Origin: Cognatishimia sp.
Lineage (GTDB): Bacteria; Pseudomonadota; Alphaproteobacteria; Rhodobacterales; Rhodobacteraceae
DNA length: 41,151 bases
NCBI GenBank assembly: GCA_013215215.1
Contig: JABSOU010000031.1
Span: 1-41,151, forward strand
Direction: 5' to 3'
In this document: one piece after another, positions 30,052 to 38,235 of the stretch
How the letters are laid out: every line of letters starts with the position of its first letter
How positions within the stretch are numbered: the first letter of the stretch is position 1
Made by a program: the position numbers and the translations under genes
The notes under the pieces: generated by a model
What the model was told of the DNA's origin: nothing
The model's input: only the letters and a program-made list of their open reading frames with translations
Database searches by the model: none

Positions 30052-32318
30052 TGGCTCTGGACGACGATCTGAAGAAAGACGGATTCACTTTTGTTGGCAC
30101 GCGCCCCAAGCGGCCGGATGGTTTGGACAAGGTTACGGGGCGTGCCAAGTTCGGCGCGGATATGGTGGCCCCCGGCATGCTGCATGGCGCGATCCTGCGC
30201 AGCCCGCATGCCCATGCGCGCATTAAAGGCATCGACACCTCAAAAGCCGAAGCGCTGGAGGGCGTCAAAGCCGTCGTCACCCGTGCCGATTTCCCCGATA
30301 CGGTTCAGCACAAACCCGGTATGGCGGGCGAGATGTGGAACGTCTTGGAAAACGTCATGGCAGGCGAAAAGGCGCTTTATGATGGTCACGCTGTGGCGGC
30401 GGTGGCCGCGACCTCTGCGCTCATTGCCAAGGATGCGTTAAAGCTGATTGAGGTCGACTATGAGGTGCTACCCCATGTCACCGACGTCGACAAAGCCATG
30501 GCCGAAGGTGCGCCTGTGATCCGTGAGGGTTCGGCCGATAGATCTGTGCCCGAGGGCCTGCATCCAAACGTGGTGCGCTATCACGAGTCTGGTCACGGCG
30601 ACGTCGAGGCAGGTTTTGCCAAGGCCGATCTGGTCATGGAGGATACCTATAAGACCGAAGCCACCCACCAGGGCTATATCGAGCCCCATGCCTGCCTTGG
30701 CATGCTCGGCGCGGATGGCAAAGGCGAGCTTTGGTGCACCACGCAGGGGCATTTCTATTTCCAAAAGGTCTGTGCGGCGGTTCTCGGTCTGGAGACCAGC
30801 CAGTTGCGGGTAACCGCCTCTGAAATCGGCGGCGGCTTTGGGGGCAAGACGACTGTCTTCATGGAGCCGGTGTCTTTGGCGCTGAGCCGCAAGGCCAACC
30901 GGCCTGTGAAAATGGTCATGAGCCGCTCTGAGGTGTTCCGCGCCACAGGGCCGACCGCCTCGGCGTCCATGGACATCAAGATCGGTATGACCAAGGACGG
31001 CACGATCACGGCAGCCAAAGGGACGTATCGCCTGCAAGGCGGGGCCTTCCCTGGCGCACCTGCAGATTTCACCGCCATGTGCGGCTTTGCGCCTTACTGC
31101 CTAGAGAACGTCTTGCAGATTGGCTATGACGTCATGGCCAACCGCCCTAAGCAAGCCGCCTACCGCGCGCCGGGTGCTCCGATGGGCGCTTTCGCGGTGG
31201 AGAGCGTGATTGACGAGATGTGCAACAAGCTGGGTCTTGATCCGGTCGAAGTGCGTCTGAAAAACGCGGCGCGGGATGGGACGAAATCCTCGTACGGTCC
31301 GACTTGGGACGCCATCGGTCAGGTGGCCTGCCTTGAGGCTGTCAAAGCGCACCCGCATTATTCTACCCCTCTGAAAGAAGGGCAGGGGCGGGGCATCGCG
31401 TCGGGCTTCTGGTTCAACCATGGGGGCGAGACCTCGGTGTCGCTTGCGCTGTCTGAGGATGGCACGGCGCAGATCTCCGTCGGCACGCCAGATATCGGTG
31501 GGTCCCGCGCGTCGATGGCGCTGATGGCTGCCGAGGTTCTGGGCATCCCATATGAAAACATCCGCGTGACCATTGCCGACACAGCAACGCTTGGCTACAA
31601 CGATGTGAGCCACGGTTCGCGTGTGACCTATGCCTCGGGTTTGGCCACGATCAAAGCCGCGCGGGATGCGGTCGAGAAACTCAAGGGCCGCGCCGCCGCT
31701 GAATGGGGCATCGACCCTGACGCGGTGACCTGGGAAGATGGCTATGCCAAGCCCTCTGGTCCCAATGCGGGCGAGTTCGAGCCGATGCATATCACCAAGA
31801 TCACCGGCAAGATGGGTCGCACAGGGGGTCCGATCTCGGGCCACTTCGAGGCGACACCCGAGGGCGCGGGCGTGTCTTTCGGCACCCATATCGTGGATGC
31901 CGAGGTCGATCCCGAAACCGGCAAGACCAGCATCATCCGCTATACGGTGGTGCAGGACGCGGGCAAGGCGATCCATCCGACCTATGTGGAAGGCCAGTTC
32001 CAAGGCGGCGCGGCGCAGGGCATCGGCTGGGCGCTGAACGAGGAATATATCTATGGCGAGGACGGACGACTGCAGAATTCGATCTTCCTTGATTACCGGA
32101 TTCCGGTAGCCTCAGACCTGCCCATGATCGACACCGTGATCGTAGAGGTCCCGAACCCGGGCCACCCTTACGGCGTGCGCGGTGTAGGGGAAACCGGCAT
32201 CGTGCCGCCTTTGGCAGCGGTCGCCAACGCGGTCTCGAATGCGGCTGGCGTGCGGCTCAAGGAACTGCCCATGTCTCCGCCCCGGATCCTGAAGGCATTG
32301 AAGGATCAAAAGGGCTAA
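30051..32318 (+). CDS. Molybdenum hydroxylase large subunit (xanthine dehydrogenase/CoxL superfamily)
   Basis: This 755-residue subunit carries the molybdenum cofactor. GGGFGGK (260-266) and the C-terminal GVGETGIVPPL with catalytic Glu714 are cofactor-site motifs. The active-site loop is AYRAPGAP (370-377): it lacks the AYxCSFR of true CO dehydrogenase and the AYRGAGR of form II enzymes, so CO oxidation is unlikely. The substrate may be an aldehyde or N-heterocycle. The gene starts at the last base of the small-subunit gene. The chemistry is hydroxylation using water, with electrons passed via 2Fe-2S and FAD; nearby cytochrome genes are possible acceptors. Confidence 0.9.
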   Translation: MALDDDLKKDGFTFVGTRPKRPDGLDKVTGRAKFGADMVAPGMLHGAILRSPHAHARIKGIDTSKAEALEGVKAVVTRADFPDTVQHKPGMAGEMWNVLENVMAGEKALYDGHAVAAVAATSALIAKDALKLIEVDYEVLPHVTDVDKAMAEGAPVIREGSADRSVPEGLHPNVVRYHESGHGDVEAGFAKADLVMEDTYKTEATHQGYIEPHACLGMLGADGKGELWCTTQGHFYFQKVCAAVLGLETSQLRVTASEIGGGFGGKTTVFMEPVSLALSRKANRPVKMVMSRSEVFRATGPTASASMDIKIGMTKDGTITAAKGTYRLQGGAFPGAPADFTAMCGFAPYCLENVLQIGYDVMANRPKQAAYRAPGAPMGAFAVESVIDEMCNKLGLDPVEVRLKNAARDGTKSSYGPTWDAIGQVACLEAVKAHPHYSTPLKEGQGRGIASGFWFNHGGETSVSLALSEDGTAQISVGTPDIGGSRASMALMAAEVLGIPYENIRVTIADTATLGYNDVSHGSRVTYASGLATIKAARDAVEKLKGRAAAEWGIDPDAVTWEDGYAKPSGPNAGEFEPMHITKITGKMGRTGGPISGHFEATPEGAGVSFGTHIVDAEVDPETGKTSIIRYTVVQDAGKAIHPTYVEGQFQGGAAQGIGWALNEEYIYGEDGRLQNSIFLDYRIPVASDLPMIDTVIVEVPNPGHPYGVRGVGETGIVPPLAAVANAVSNAAGVRLKELPMSPPRILKALKDQKG

Positions 32319-32333
32319 CCAAAGGACCAGCGC

Positions 32334-33122
32334 GTGCAGAAACTCATATGGTTGTCTGACCTCCACTATGATGCGCAGGCGCTGGTGCAATCCCACGACC
32401 CTCGGGTGCGGCTTGAGGCGGCGATTGATCTGATCAACGCGCACCATGCGGATGCGGCTTGTTGTGTTGTGACGGGGGATATGGTCGAAACCGCCTCTGA
32501 TGCCTCCTACGCGGCGCTCAGAGCGGCTCTGGGTCGGCTCAGCGTTCCCGTGCTGCCCCTGACGGGCAATCACGACAGCCATGCGTTGTTGCGCACGCAT
32601 TTGCCAGTACCCGAAGGCGCCATGCCCGATTTCGTGCAATATGCGGTGGGCTTAGACGGGCATGTGCTGATCGCTCTGGACACGCTGGATGAGGGCAAGG
32701 ATTCGGGCCTTCTGTGTGAGGCACGCCTGAGCTGGCTACAAACCGCGCTTAAGGCAGCAGGGGACACGCCCGTGTCGATCTTCATGCATCATCCGCCGGT
32801 GAAACTAGGTCTGGCGATGCTCGACCCAGATAACCTCGCGAACGCGGAGGCCTTTTGGGAGATCGTCGATCGCTATCCATCTGTGCGCACCATCTTTGCC
32901 GGTCACGTGCATCGCCCGACGACCTCACATCGCAAGGGCGTTACGATCACAACCCTACCGTCAGCGCTCTATCAAGCGCTACCTGAAAACCCGCCCTGGA
33001 ATTGGTCCACATTCGTGCCCGCCCGCGAGGTGCCCCGTCTGGGCGTTGTGCATATAGGTGCCGAGCAGACCACAATTCAGTTCGAAGACATCTGCGCTTA
33101 CGAGCATGGAGGCGCGCCATGA
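32334..33122 (+). CDS. Calcineurin-like metallophosphoesterase
   Basis: This 262-residue enzyme has the complete two-metal motif set: Asp9-x-His11 (SDLH), Asp49 (TGDM), Asn79-His80-Asp81 (GNHD), His152/153 (MHHPP) and Gly-His191-Val-His193. It resembles CpdA-type phosphodiesterases. The GTG start at 32334 follows AAAGGACC. Position within a Mo-hydroxylase operon, with its stop overlapping the start of a MoaD-like gene, suggests a role linked to cofactor or nucleotide handling; this is inference. Confidence 0.88.
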   Translation: MQKLIWLSDLHYDAQALVQSHDPRVRLEAAIDLINAHHADAACCVVTGDMVETASDASYAALRAALGRLSVPVLPLTGNHDSHALLRTHLPVPEGAMPDFVQYAVGLDGHVLIALDTLDEGKDSGLLCEARLSWLQTALKAAGDTPVSIFMHHPPVKLGLAMLDPDNLANAEAFWEIVDRYPSVRTIFAGHVHRPTTSHRKGVTITTLPSALYQALPENPPWNWSTFVPAREVPRLGVVHIGAEQTTIQFEDICAYEHGGAP

Positions 33123-33373
33123 AGCCTCGTGTCACAGTCCACCTTTGGGCAGGCCTACGCGCCCTGACCGACGGCGCGGAAACCGTCGAGGTCGAGGCCG
33201 CCACCATCGGCCAGATGCTCTATGCGCTCGCGAAAGCATACCCTGCACTGGAAGACTATCTTGAGGATAACGTCAGTGTCTCTGTCGATGGTCGCATCAT
33301 GGCGACGGATCTGACGCATCCGCTGACCGAGACATCAGAGATCTACCTGATGCAACGCCTGCGCGGCGGATAA
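33119..33373 (+). CDS. MoaD/ThiS-family ubiquitin-like sulfur carrier
   Basis: This 84-residue protein has a beta-grasp pattern (VTVHLWAGLRALTDGAETVE, then a helix TIGQMLYALAKAY) and the C-terminal RLRGG. The terminal Gly-Gly is the site that is adenylated and thiocarboxylated in MoaD and ThiS. ATG 33119 overlaps the stop of the phosphoesterase gene (ATGA). In this operon it may supply sulfur to the pyranopterin cofactor or to a special sulfur transfer, but a general MoaD is normally beside moaE, which is absent here. Confidence 0.85.
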   Translation: MKPRVTVHLWAGLRALTDGAETVEVEAATIGQMLYALAKAYPALEDYLEDNVSVSVDGRIMATDLTHPLTETSEIYLMQRLRGG

Positions 33374-33460
33374 CGGCTCTGTGAAACGAAACCCATAGGT
33401 TTCTGCTTGACCCTCCACTTACTGGAGGCGCTAAACCTCGCAAAAAAGCGAGAGAAATCA

Positions 33461-33907
33461 ATGCGAAGAGTTTTTTTGATCGGGTGTCTGGTTGTTGCTG
33501 GGGGCCTTCTGATCGTCCTTAATGAAAGGCGTCCCGACCAAGCGCAGGATGCGTCTTCTGGTGAGACCACCGCACTGGTGTCTGTAACCCTGCCGAGTGC
33601 TCTGTCCGACACAGCGCAAGTTGGCGCCAAAATATTTGAGGCAAAATGCGCGGCATGCCATGGATCAAACGGACAAGGACAGGACGGGGTGGCCCCGCCG
33701 CTGATTCATAAAATCTACGAACCCTCGCATCACGGGGATGAATCGTTCCAAAGGGCCGTTGCACTCGGTGTACGACAGCATCACTGGCCGTTTGGAAATA
33801 TGCCGAAAGTTGAAGGGTTAACGCGCGCAGATGTCGCGATGATCGTCAGCTACATTCGAGAAGTGCAGCGAGAAAACGGAATAAACTGGAAAAGAGAACG
33901 CCAATGA
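33461..33907 (+). CDS. Monoheme c-type cytochrome, membrane-anchored or exported
   Basis: This 148-residue protein starts at ATG 33461 (MRRVFLIGCLVVAGGLLIVL) with one hydrophobic signal or anchor segment. The heme site is CAACH (63-67), with Met114 in GNMPKVEGL as the likely sixth ligand. The stop overlaps the following gene. It is the first of three overlapping cytochrome genes. It acts in the periplasm. Confidence 0.88.
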   Translation: MRRVFLIGCLVVAGGLLIVLNERRPDQAQDASSGETTALVSVTLPSALSDTAQVGAKIFEAKCAACHGSNGQGQDGVAPPLIHKIYEPSHHGDESFQRAVALGVRQHHWPFGNMPKVEGLTRADVAMIVSYIREVQRENGINWKRERQ

Positions 33908-34335
33908 AACGCGTAATTTTTATGTGCACCTGCCTAGCCGCAACAGCCGTCGCAGCGCATCAAGGTGTCCAGAATCCGACGGTCAAAGCACGCATGGACA
34001 ACATGAGTGCAATTGCTAAGAACGTTAAAACTCTTGGATCAATGGCAAAGGGGCAAACAGCGTTTGATCAAGCCTCAGCACGCGACGCAGCGCTTGCAAT
34101 TGCCACGCACGCGGTGGAAACAACCACCCTTTTTCAAGCTCCCGCGACGGACCCCAAATCTGAAGCCCGCGCCGAAATCTGGGAGAACTTCGACGATTTT
34201 TCTGTCAAGGCCGACGAACTTGAAATGGTCGCGCGGCGGCTTTCCAGCTCGATTAACGTTAAGGCGGATTTGGGCGTTGCAATGAAAGATCTTGGAGCCA
34301 CGTGTAAGAGCTGTCATGCGGACTATCGCAAATGA
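33904..34335 (+). CDS. Cytochrome c'/c556-like protein
   Basis: This 143-residue four-helix cytochrome has a signal peptide ending AVAA and the heme-binding CKSCH (134-138) close to the C-terminus, the position typical of cytochrome c'/c556. It may carry electrons or bind gases. The first and last bases overlap the neighbouring cytochrome genes, so the three are made together. Confidence 0.9.
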   Translation: MKRVIFMCTCLAATAVAAHQGVQNPTVKARMDNMSAIAKNVKTLGSMAKGQTAFDQASARDAALAIATHAVETTTLFQAPATDPKSEARAEIWENFDDFSVKADELEMVARRLSSSINVKADLGVAMKDLGATCKSCHADYRK

Positions 34336-34787
34336 CTCACCGATCCCGATCCTCAGCTTTCGCAGTTTTGGTCTCTTTCTGCACATTTAGCTTCCCCTTT
34401 GCGGCGCAGGCCGATCATGAACTTGAGGGCCGCGATATTTCGCGCGGAGAGACACTCTATCAAGACAACTGCGCCGCCTGTCATGGCGCGAATTTGGAAG
34501 GGCAGCCCGATTGGCAATACCCTGACGAAAACGGAGTCCTCCCCGCGCCGCCGCATGACCGGACGGGACACACCTGGCATCATGACAATCAACTGTTGTT
34601 CACCTATACGGCGCTTGGCGGGGCAGGCACGCTGGCGGCGCGCGGGATCACAGATTTCAAAAGCGGCATGCCTGGGTTTGCAGAGACCCTTTCTGAGGAC
34701 GAGATCTGGGACACGCTGGCCTATATCCGCTCAACATGGCCGCAGCGCATTCAGGACATTCAAGCAAGTCGTAACCTGGGGCACTGA
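34332..34787 (+). CDS. Monoheme c-type cytochrome
   Basis: This 151-residue periplasmic cytochrome has a signal peptide ending AAQA, CAACH (47-51) and Met in SGMPGF as the axial ligand. Conserved PAPPHDRTGHTWHH and GITDFKSGMPGF resemble the cytochromes that accept electrons from molybdenum or copper enzymes. Last of the triplet. Confidence 0.88.
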   Translation: MTHRSRSSAFAVLVSFCTFSFPFAAQADHELEGRDISRGETLYQDNCAACHGANLEGQPDWQYPDENGVLPAPPHDRTGHTWHHDNQLLFTYTALGGAGTLAARGITDFKSGMPGFAETLSEDEIWDTLAYIRSTWPQRIQDIQASRNLGH

Positions 34788-34874
34788 CATTTTACGCCTC
34801 TGTATGCGGGATGTCGTATTTGACCAAGTCAGATTTACGCGGCGCAGCGAAGGTAGTGCCACGGAGGAGCCCTT

Positions 34875-35276
34875 ATGACGCGCGGCATTTGTTTCTGCAA
34901 AAAGACATCCTGGGAATTTGACGGAGACCCAACGTGGTCCTGTTATTGCCACTGCGACGATTGCCGCCGTAATTGCGCGGCGCCTGTGGTGGCTTGGCTC
35001 GGTGTACCTGCGTCTCGGTTTCGCTGGACCGGGCAGGCGACCAAGGTTCTGAACAGCTCTACGGGGGTGGAACGGCATTTCTGCGCGGATTGCGGAACGC
35101 CGATGGCTTTTGTGGCCGAGCACTACCCCGGCGATATGCAGCTCTACGCGGGGACTTTGGCGGATCCGTCGGATTTCAAACCCGAGTTCCATGTGAACTA
35201 TGAAAGCAAGCTGCCCTGGCTTGAGATGAACGACGACCTGCCCAAGTACTTTGGGACACTTGCCGAACAAAGCTAG
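34875..35276 (+). CDS. GFA/CENP-V family zinc protein 1
   Basis: This 133-residue protein has the zinc-binding cysteines of the GFA fold: CFCKK near the start, YCHCDDCRR and HFCADCGTP. The family was named after glutathione-dependent formaldehyde-activating enzyme, but most members have no known reaction. It precedes a GNAT gene and faces a second GFA gene. Confidence 0.85.
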   Translation: MTRGICFCKKTSWEFDGDPTWSCYCHCDDCRRNCAAPVVAWLGVPASRFRWTGQATKVLNSSTGVERHFCADCGTPMAFVAEHYPGDMQLYAGTLADPSDFKPEFHVNYESKLPWLEMNDDLPKYFGTLAEQS

Positions 35277-35329
35277 TCGGGTCGTTGGGGTTTCTTTCAA
35301 ACTGGGGTAACTCAGATTTGGAGGCACAT

Positions 35330-35764
35330 ATGACCCAAGAACTGATCTTTCACGTCCTCACAGAGGAAACGGCGCATTTTCTGGAAGGCGCCGATGTTTT
35401 CGATAATCCGGTCGATCACGACCAACGCGCGACCTTTATCGCTGATCCGGGACATATGATGGTCTTTGCAACCCTCGCCGAACGGATGGTTGGCATGGCC
35501 TCAGGTACGGTTCTCTTGCATCCCGACAAACCCCCCGCCTTGTTTGTAAATGAGGTCGGGGTGGATGAGGCGCTTCGCAATCAAGGTATCGGAACCGCCC
35601 TGACCCAGCGGCTTTTGGATATGGGCCGGGCACGTGGGTGTGAAGGCATTTGGCTTGCGACCGAAGGGGACAACGCCCCAGCTCGCGCGCTCTATCGCAA
35701 GCTTGGCGCGCGCGAGACCAAGGAGATCGTGGTCTATGATTGGGACGGGGCGATGGACGACTGA
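35330..35764 (+). CDS. GNAT-family N-acetyltransferase
   Basis: This 144-residue protein starts at ATG 35330 with an ideal ribosome site (GGAGGCACAT). The acetyl-CoA loop is LRNQGIGTALTQRLLDMGRA, followed by GIWLATEGDNAPARALYRKL, the usual GNAT C-terminal half. The substrate is unknown; AAC(6')-like and amino-acid acetyltransferases share this pattern. It ends 3 bp from the convergent GFA gene. Confidence 0.88.
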   Translation: MTQELIFHVLTEETAHFLEGADVFDNPVDHDQRATFIADPGHMMVFATLAERMVGMASGTVLLHPDKPPALFVNEVGVDEALRNQGIGTALTQRLLDMGRARGCEGIWLATEGDNAPARALYRKLGARETKEIVVYDWDGAMDD

Positions 35765-35767
35765 CCG

Positions 35768-36151
35768 CTAATCGCGTTCCGTGTCATACCCTTTCACGCC
35801 TTCGAAAACCGGCAACCAGTCTTCGCGGCGAAGGGTCCACAGTTCGTAGTCGGGTTTGAACTGGTTGGGGGTATCAAAGGCCCCAAGATGCAGTTCGATC
35901 TCGCCCGGGCTTTTTGAGAAGACAGAAGAACCACAGTTTGGGCAGAAATGCCGCCCTTTATAATTCTGAGTCCTCCCTTCTACAGAAACCGAAGACTCCT
36001 CATAAATTGCAGCCGCGAAAAACAGAGCACCATGGTGCTTGCGGCACTCCAAACAGTGACAGAGACCCACTCGTAAAGGTGCCCCCAGTGCTTGAAACCG
36101 CACTGCGCCGCAAAGGCAGCCGCCTGTTTGATTGGGTTGCAACATCTCCAT
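35768..36151 (-). CDS. GFA/CENP-V family zinc protein 2
   Basis: This 127-residue protein has zinc ligands GGCLCGAVRF, LCHCLECRKHHG and HFCPNCGSSVF. It is a more canonical GFA member than the plus-strand paralogue at 34875-35276. ATG 36151 and ATG 36145 are both possible; the ribosome site is weak. Function unassigned. Confidence 0.85.
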   Translation of the reverse strand: MEMLQPNQTGGCLCGAVRFQALGAPLRVGLCHCLECRKHHGALFFAAAIYEESSVSVEGRTQNYKGRHFCPNCGSSVFSKSPGEIELHLGAFDTPNQFKPDYELWTLRREDWLPVFEGVKGYDTERD

Positions 36152-36457
36152 TGATCAAAAGCCTATTTGGTAGTTCGGGACCTGTCTACCTGCAGCCAGA
36201 AACTACGCAGCTCACAGAAGCAACGCCCCAGCCTGTGTGCGACAGCCCGTTCGAAAATAGTGGGGTTCAACGAAAAGGGGCCGCGCATCCCAGCACGACC
36301 CCTATGCTTTAGGCGACGTCCTCCTATCCCTGACGCGCCAAATGCCTCCCTGAGCTAACAAGGAACCTCACCCTTGCGCGTCGAATCGTTTTTGTCAAAC
36401 ACTGCTTTCCCTATGGGCAAAGCGCTTATGAATTCAGCAACCCGCTCTTAATCTTCG
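36152..36457. other. Gene-free stretch between GFA gene 2 and the dehydrogenase gene
   Basis: This 306-bp spacer has no ORF with coding character and no clear terminator. It should contain the GFA promoter on the minus strand; no boxes are assigned. Confidence 0.5.
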
Positions 36458-37564
36458 TTAAGCGGCGCGATATTGGGCAAGAACGTCTCCGGCCGCATAT
36501 AGACCGCCGAATTCCGTGCTCATGAAATCAGCAAGTTTGACCTGTTCCTGACGCACAAAGCCCGCCCGTGGCAATTGTCCTTGACGCATCAAATCCACAA
36601 CGCCGAGCACGCCTGCAGCGGTGGTGACTTGAATGGCGCTCCAGACTTCTCCGCCGATTTCGCGCGAGAAGCTTTTGTTGATGTAACTCTTTTCCCGCAG
36701 CTGGCCGTTCTTGGTACCCTTTGCGGTGCAGAACACCAGAACCACGTCCTGATTGGTACGGGGCAGGGCGGTTTCAAAGATCTCTTTCAAGAGATCCCGA
36801 CGGCGTTCTAGGCCCAGATCATGCAGCAAAAGCTTCAGGATCTCGCAATGGCCGGGGTAGCGGATGGTGCGATAGCTGACGTCCCGGACTTGACCCGCGA
36901 GGGTCTCGGGCAGGGTGCCAAGGCCGCCTGAGGTGTTGAAACACTCATAGTCCACGCCGTCATGGCTGAGGATCTCATAGTTTTCAAGCGGCGCGGTTTT
37001 CACCAGATCGCCGTTCACAATTGCGTCGCATGGATTGCAGTATTCGTTGATCAGCCCATCGGTGGACCAGGTCAGATTGTATTTCAGCGCATTGGTTGGA
37101 AAGAGCGGCAAAGCGCCAACCCGCATGTGCAGGCTTTCGAGCGTATCAAACTCCTTGGCCAGCGCAGCACCCGCGATGCCGACGAAGCCGGGCGCTAGGC
37201 CACATTGCGGCATGAAGGCCGTCGTTGCGCCTTCGGCCATCTCGCGGACGGCGTTGGTGGCAGCGACGTCTTCCGTTAGGTCAAAGTAATGCGCGCCGGC
37301 TTTGCTGGCAGCAGCGGCGATGGAGGGCGTAAGAAAGAAAGGTGCGGCCGAGATGACGGCGTCAAATCCCATCAAGGATGTCGCCAAAGCCTTGGCGTCT
37401 GAGGCATCGACCTGTTTGGTCGCGATGCCTGCGGCTCGGATCACGGCCAAGGCGCTGAGATCCTGATCCGCGACGGTCACGCTATAATTCACCGACTGCT
37501 GCAAAAGCTGCGCAATCATTTGTCCGATCTTTCCGGCTCCGACGATGCAGATGGTCCAACGCAT
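36458..37564 (-). CDS. Saccharopine dehydrogenase-family protein (lysine 6-dehydrogenase-like)
   Basis: This 368-residue protein has an N-terminal Rossmann motif [14 protein letters not shown] and the Sacchrp_dh_NADP/C domains ([58 protein letters not shown]). The size and these central motifs are those of L-lysine 6-dehydrogenase, which deaminates the side chain of lysine to allysine. The Lrp-type gene upstream suits amino-acid catabolism. No partner aldehyde dehydrogenase is visible in the window. Confidence 0.8.
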   Translation of the reverse strand: MRWTICIVGAGKIGQMIAQLLQQSVNYSVTVADQDLSALAVIRAAGIATKQVDASDAKALATSLMGFDAVISAAPFFLTPSIAAAASKAGAHYFDLTEDVAATNAVREMAEGATTAFMPQCGLAPGFVGIAGAALAKEFDTLESLHMRVGALPLFPTNALKYNLTWSTDGLINEYCNPCDAIVNGDLVKTAPLENYEILSHDGVDYECFNTSGGLGTLPETLAGQVRDVSYRTIRYPGHCEILKLLLHDLGLERRRDLLKEIFETALPRTNQDVVLVFCTAKGTKNGQLREKSYINKSFSREIGGEVWSAIQVTTAAGVLGVVDLMRQGQLPRAGFVRQEQVKLADFMSTEFGGLYAAGDVLAQYRAA

Positions 37565-37637
37565 GGTGTGCTCTCCTGTTATGCCCCAGGAAAATTGTGG
37601 CAGAGAGCGCTGTCAGATTAGAGAGGGGAAACTGACG

Positions 37638-37649
37638 ATCTGTACAGAT
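37638..37649. promoter_or_regulatory. Candidate Lrp operator upstream of the dehydrogenase gene
   Basis: ATCTGTACAGAT is a perfect 12-bp palindrome 73 bp before the dehydrogenase start. ACGATCTGT recurs at 37635-37643 and 37676-37684, and CGATCTGTCA at about 38224, suggesting spaced half-sites for the adjacent Lrp regulator. Confidence 0.45.
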
Positions 37650-37683
37650 TGACCGTCATATAGGCGGAAAATTCGACGATCTG

Positions 37684-38115
37684 TCAGTCACGATCAATCC
37701 GCCGCCCAAAGACCACATGGGTTTTCGTGCGGTTCACGCCGGGGATCAAACCCAGTTCATCGACCAGAACATCCAGATCCTCGATCCGGGGCGCTTCGAC
37801 AGAAAGCATCAGGTCAAATTCGCCGTTGACGGACAGACAGAGTTTGATTTCAGGATAATCCTCTAGCCTTTGGATAATCTTAGGTGTGTCTTGTTGAGTG
37901 ACAGCAAGCATGACGATCACTTGCACCATCGGCAGCGCGTCACTGTCACCCAAAACCACGGAATAGCCCTTGATCGTGCCCTCGCGCTCCATGCGTGCAA
38001 TGCGCTCGTGCACCGTGGTGCGCGCCACGCCGACCTGACTGGCGATCCTGGCGGTGGATTGGCGCGCATTGGCCTGAAGCGCGGCGATGATCTTGCGATC
38101 CAGTGCGTCTTTCAC
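37684..38115 (-). CDS. Lrp/AsnC-family transcriptional regulator
   Basis: This 143-residue regulator has helix-turn-helix DRKIIAALQANARQSTARIA and VGVARTTVHERIARMEREG, followed by the RAM ligand domain (YSVVLGDSDALPMVQVIVML and LSVNGEFDLMLSVEAPRIED). The GTG at 38115 is chosen because a strong ribosome site ATCAGGAGAG precedes it; ATG 38151 has none. It probably senses lysine or a related amino acid and controls the next gene. Confidence 0.9.
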   Translation of the reverse strand: MKDALDRKIIAALQANARQSTARIASQVGVARTTVHERIARMEREGTIKGYSVVLGDSDALPMVQVIVMLAVTQQDTPKIIQRLEDYPEIKLCLSVNGEFDLMLSVEAPRIEDLDVLVDELGLIPGVNRTKTHVVFGRRIDRD

Positions 38116-38235
38116 TGGCTCTCTCCTGATGGTTTGGGCGCGAGGGTGCACCGGAATATCCCGTCAGAAAAGCAGTTACCCCGTAAAGACGCCGAAAGGG
38201 CGGCGGATTGGCAACAGAGTCTGGCGATCTGTCAC

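Noticed and set aside
31101..32003. 300-codon minus-strand ORF
   Set aside because: Shadow of the GC-rich molybdenum subunit gene.
28701..32318. Aerobic CO dehydrogenase (coxMSL)
   Set aside because: The gene order fits, but the large subunit lacks the AYxCSFR loop with the copper-binding cysteine.
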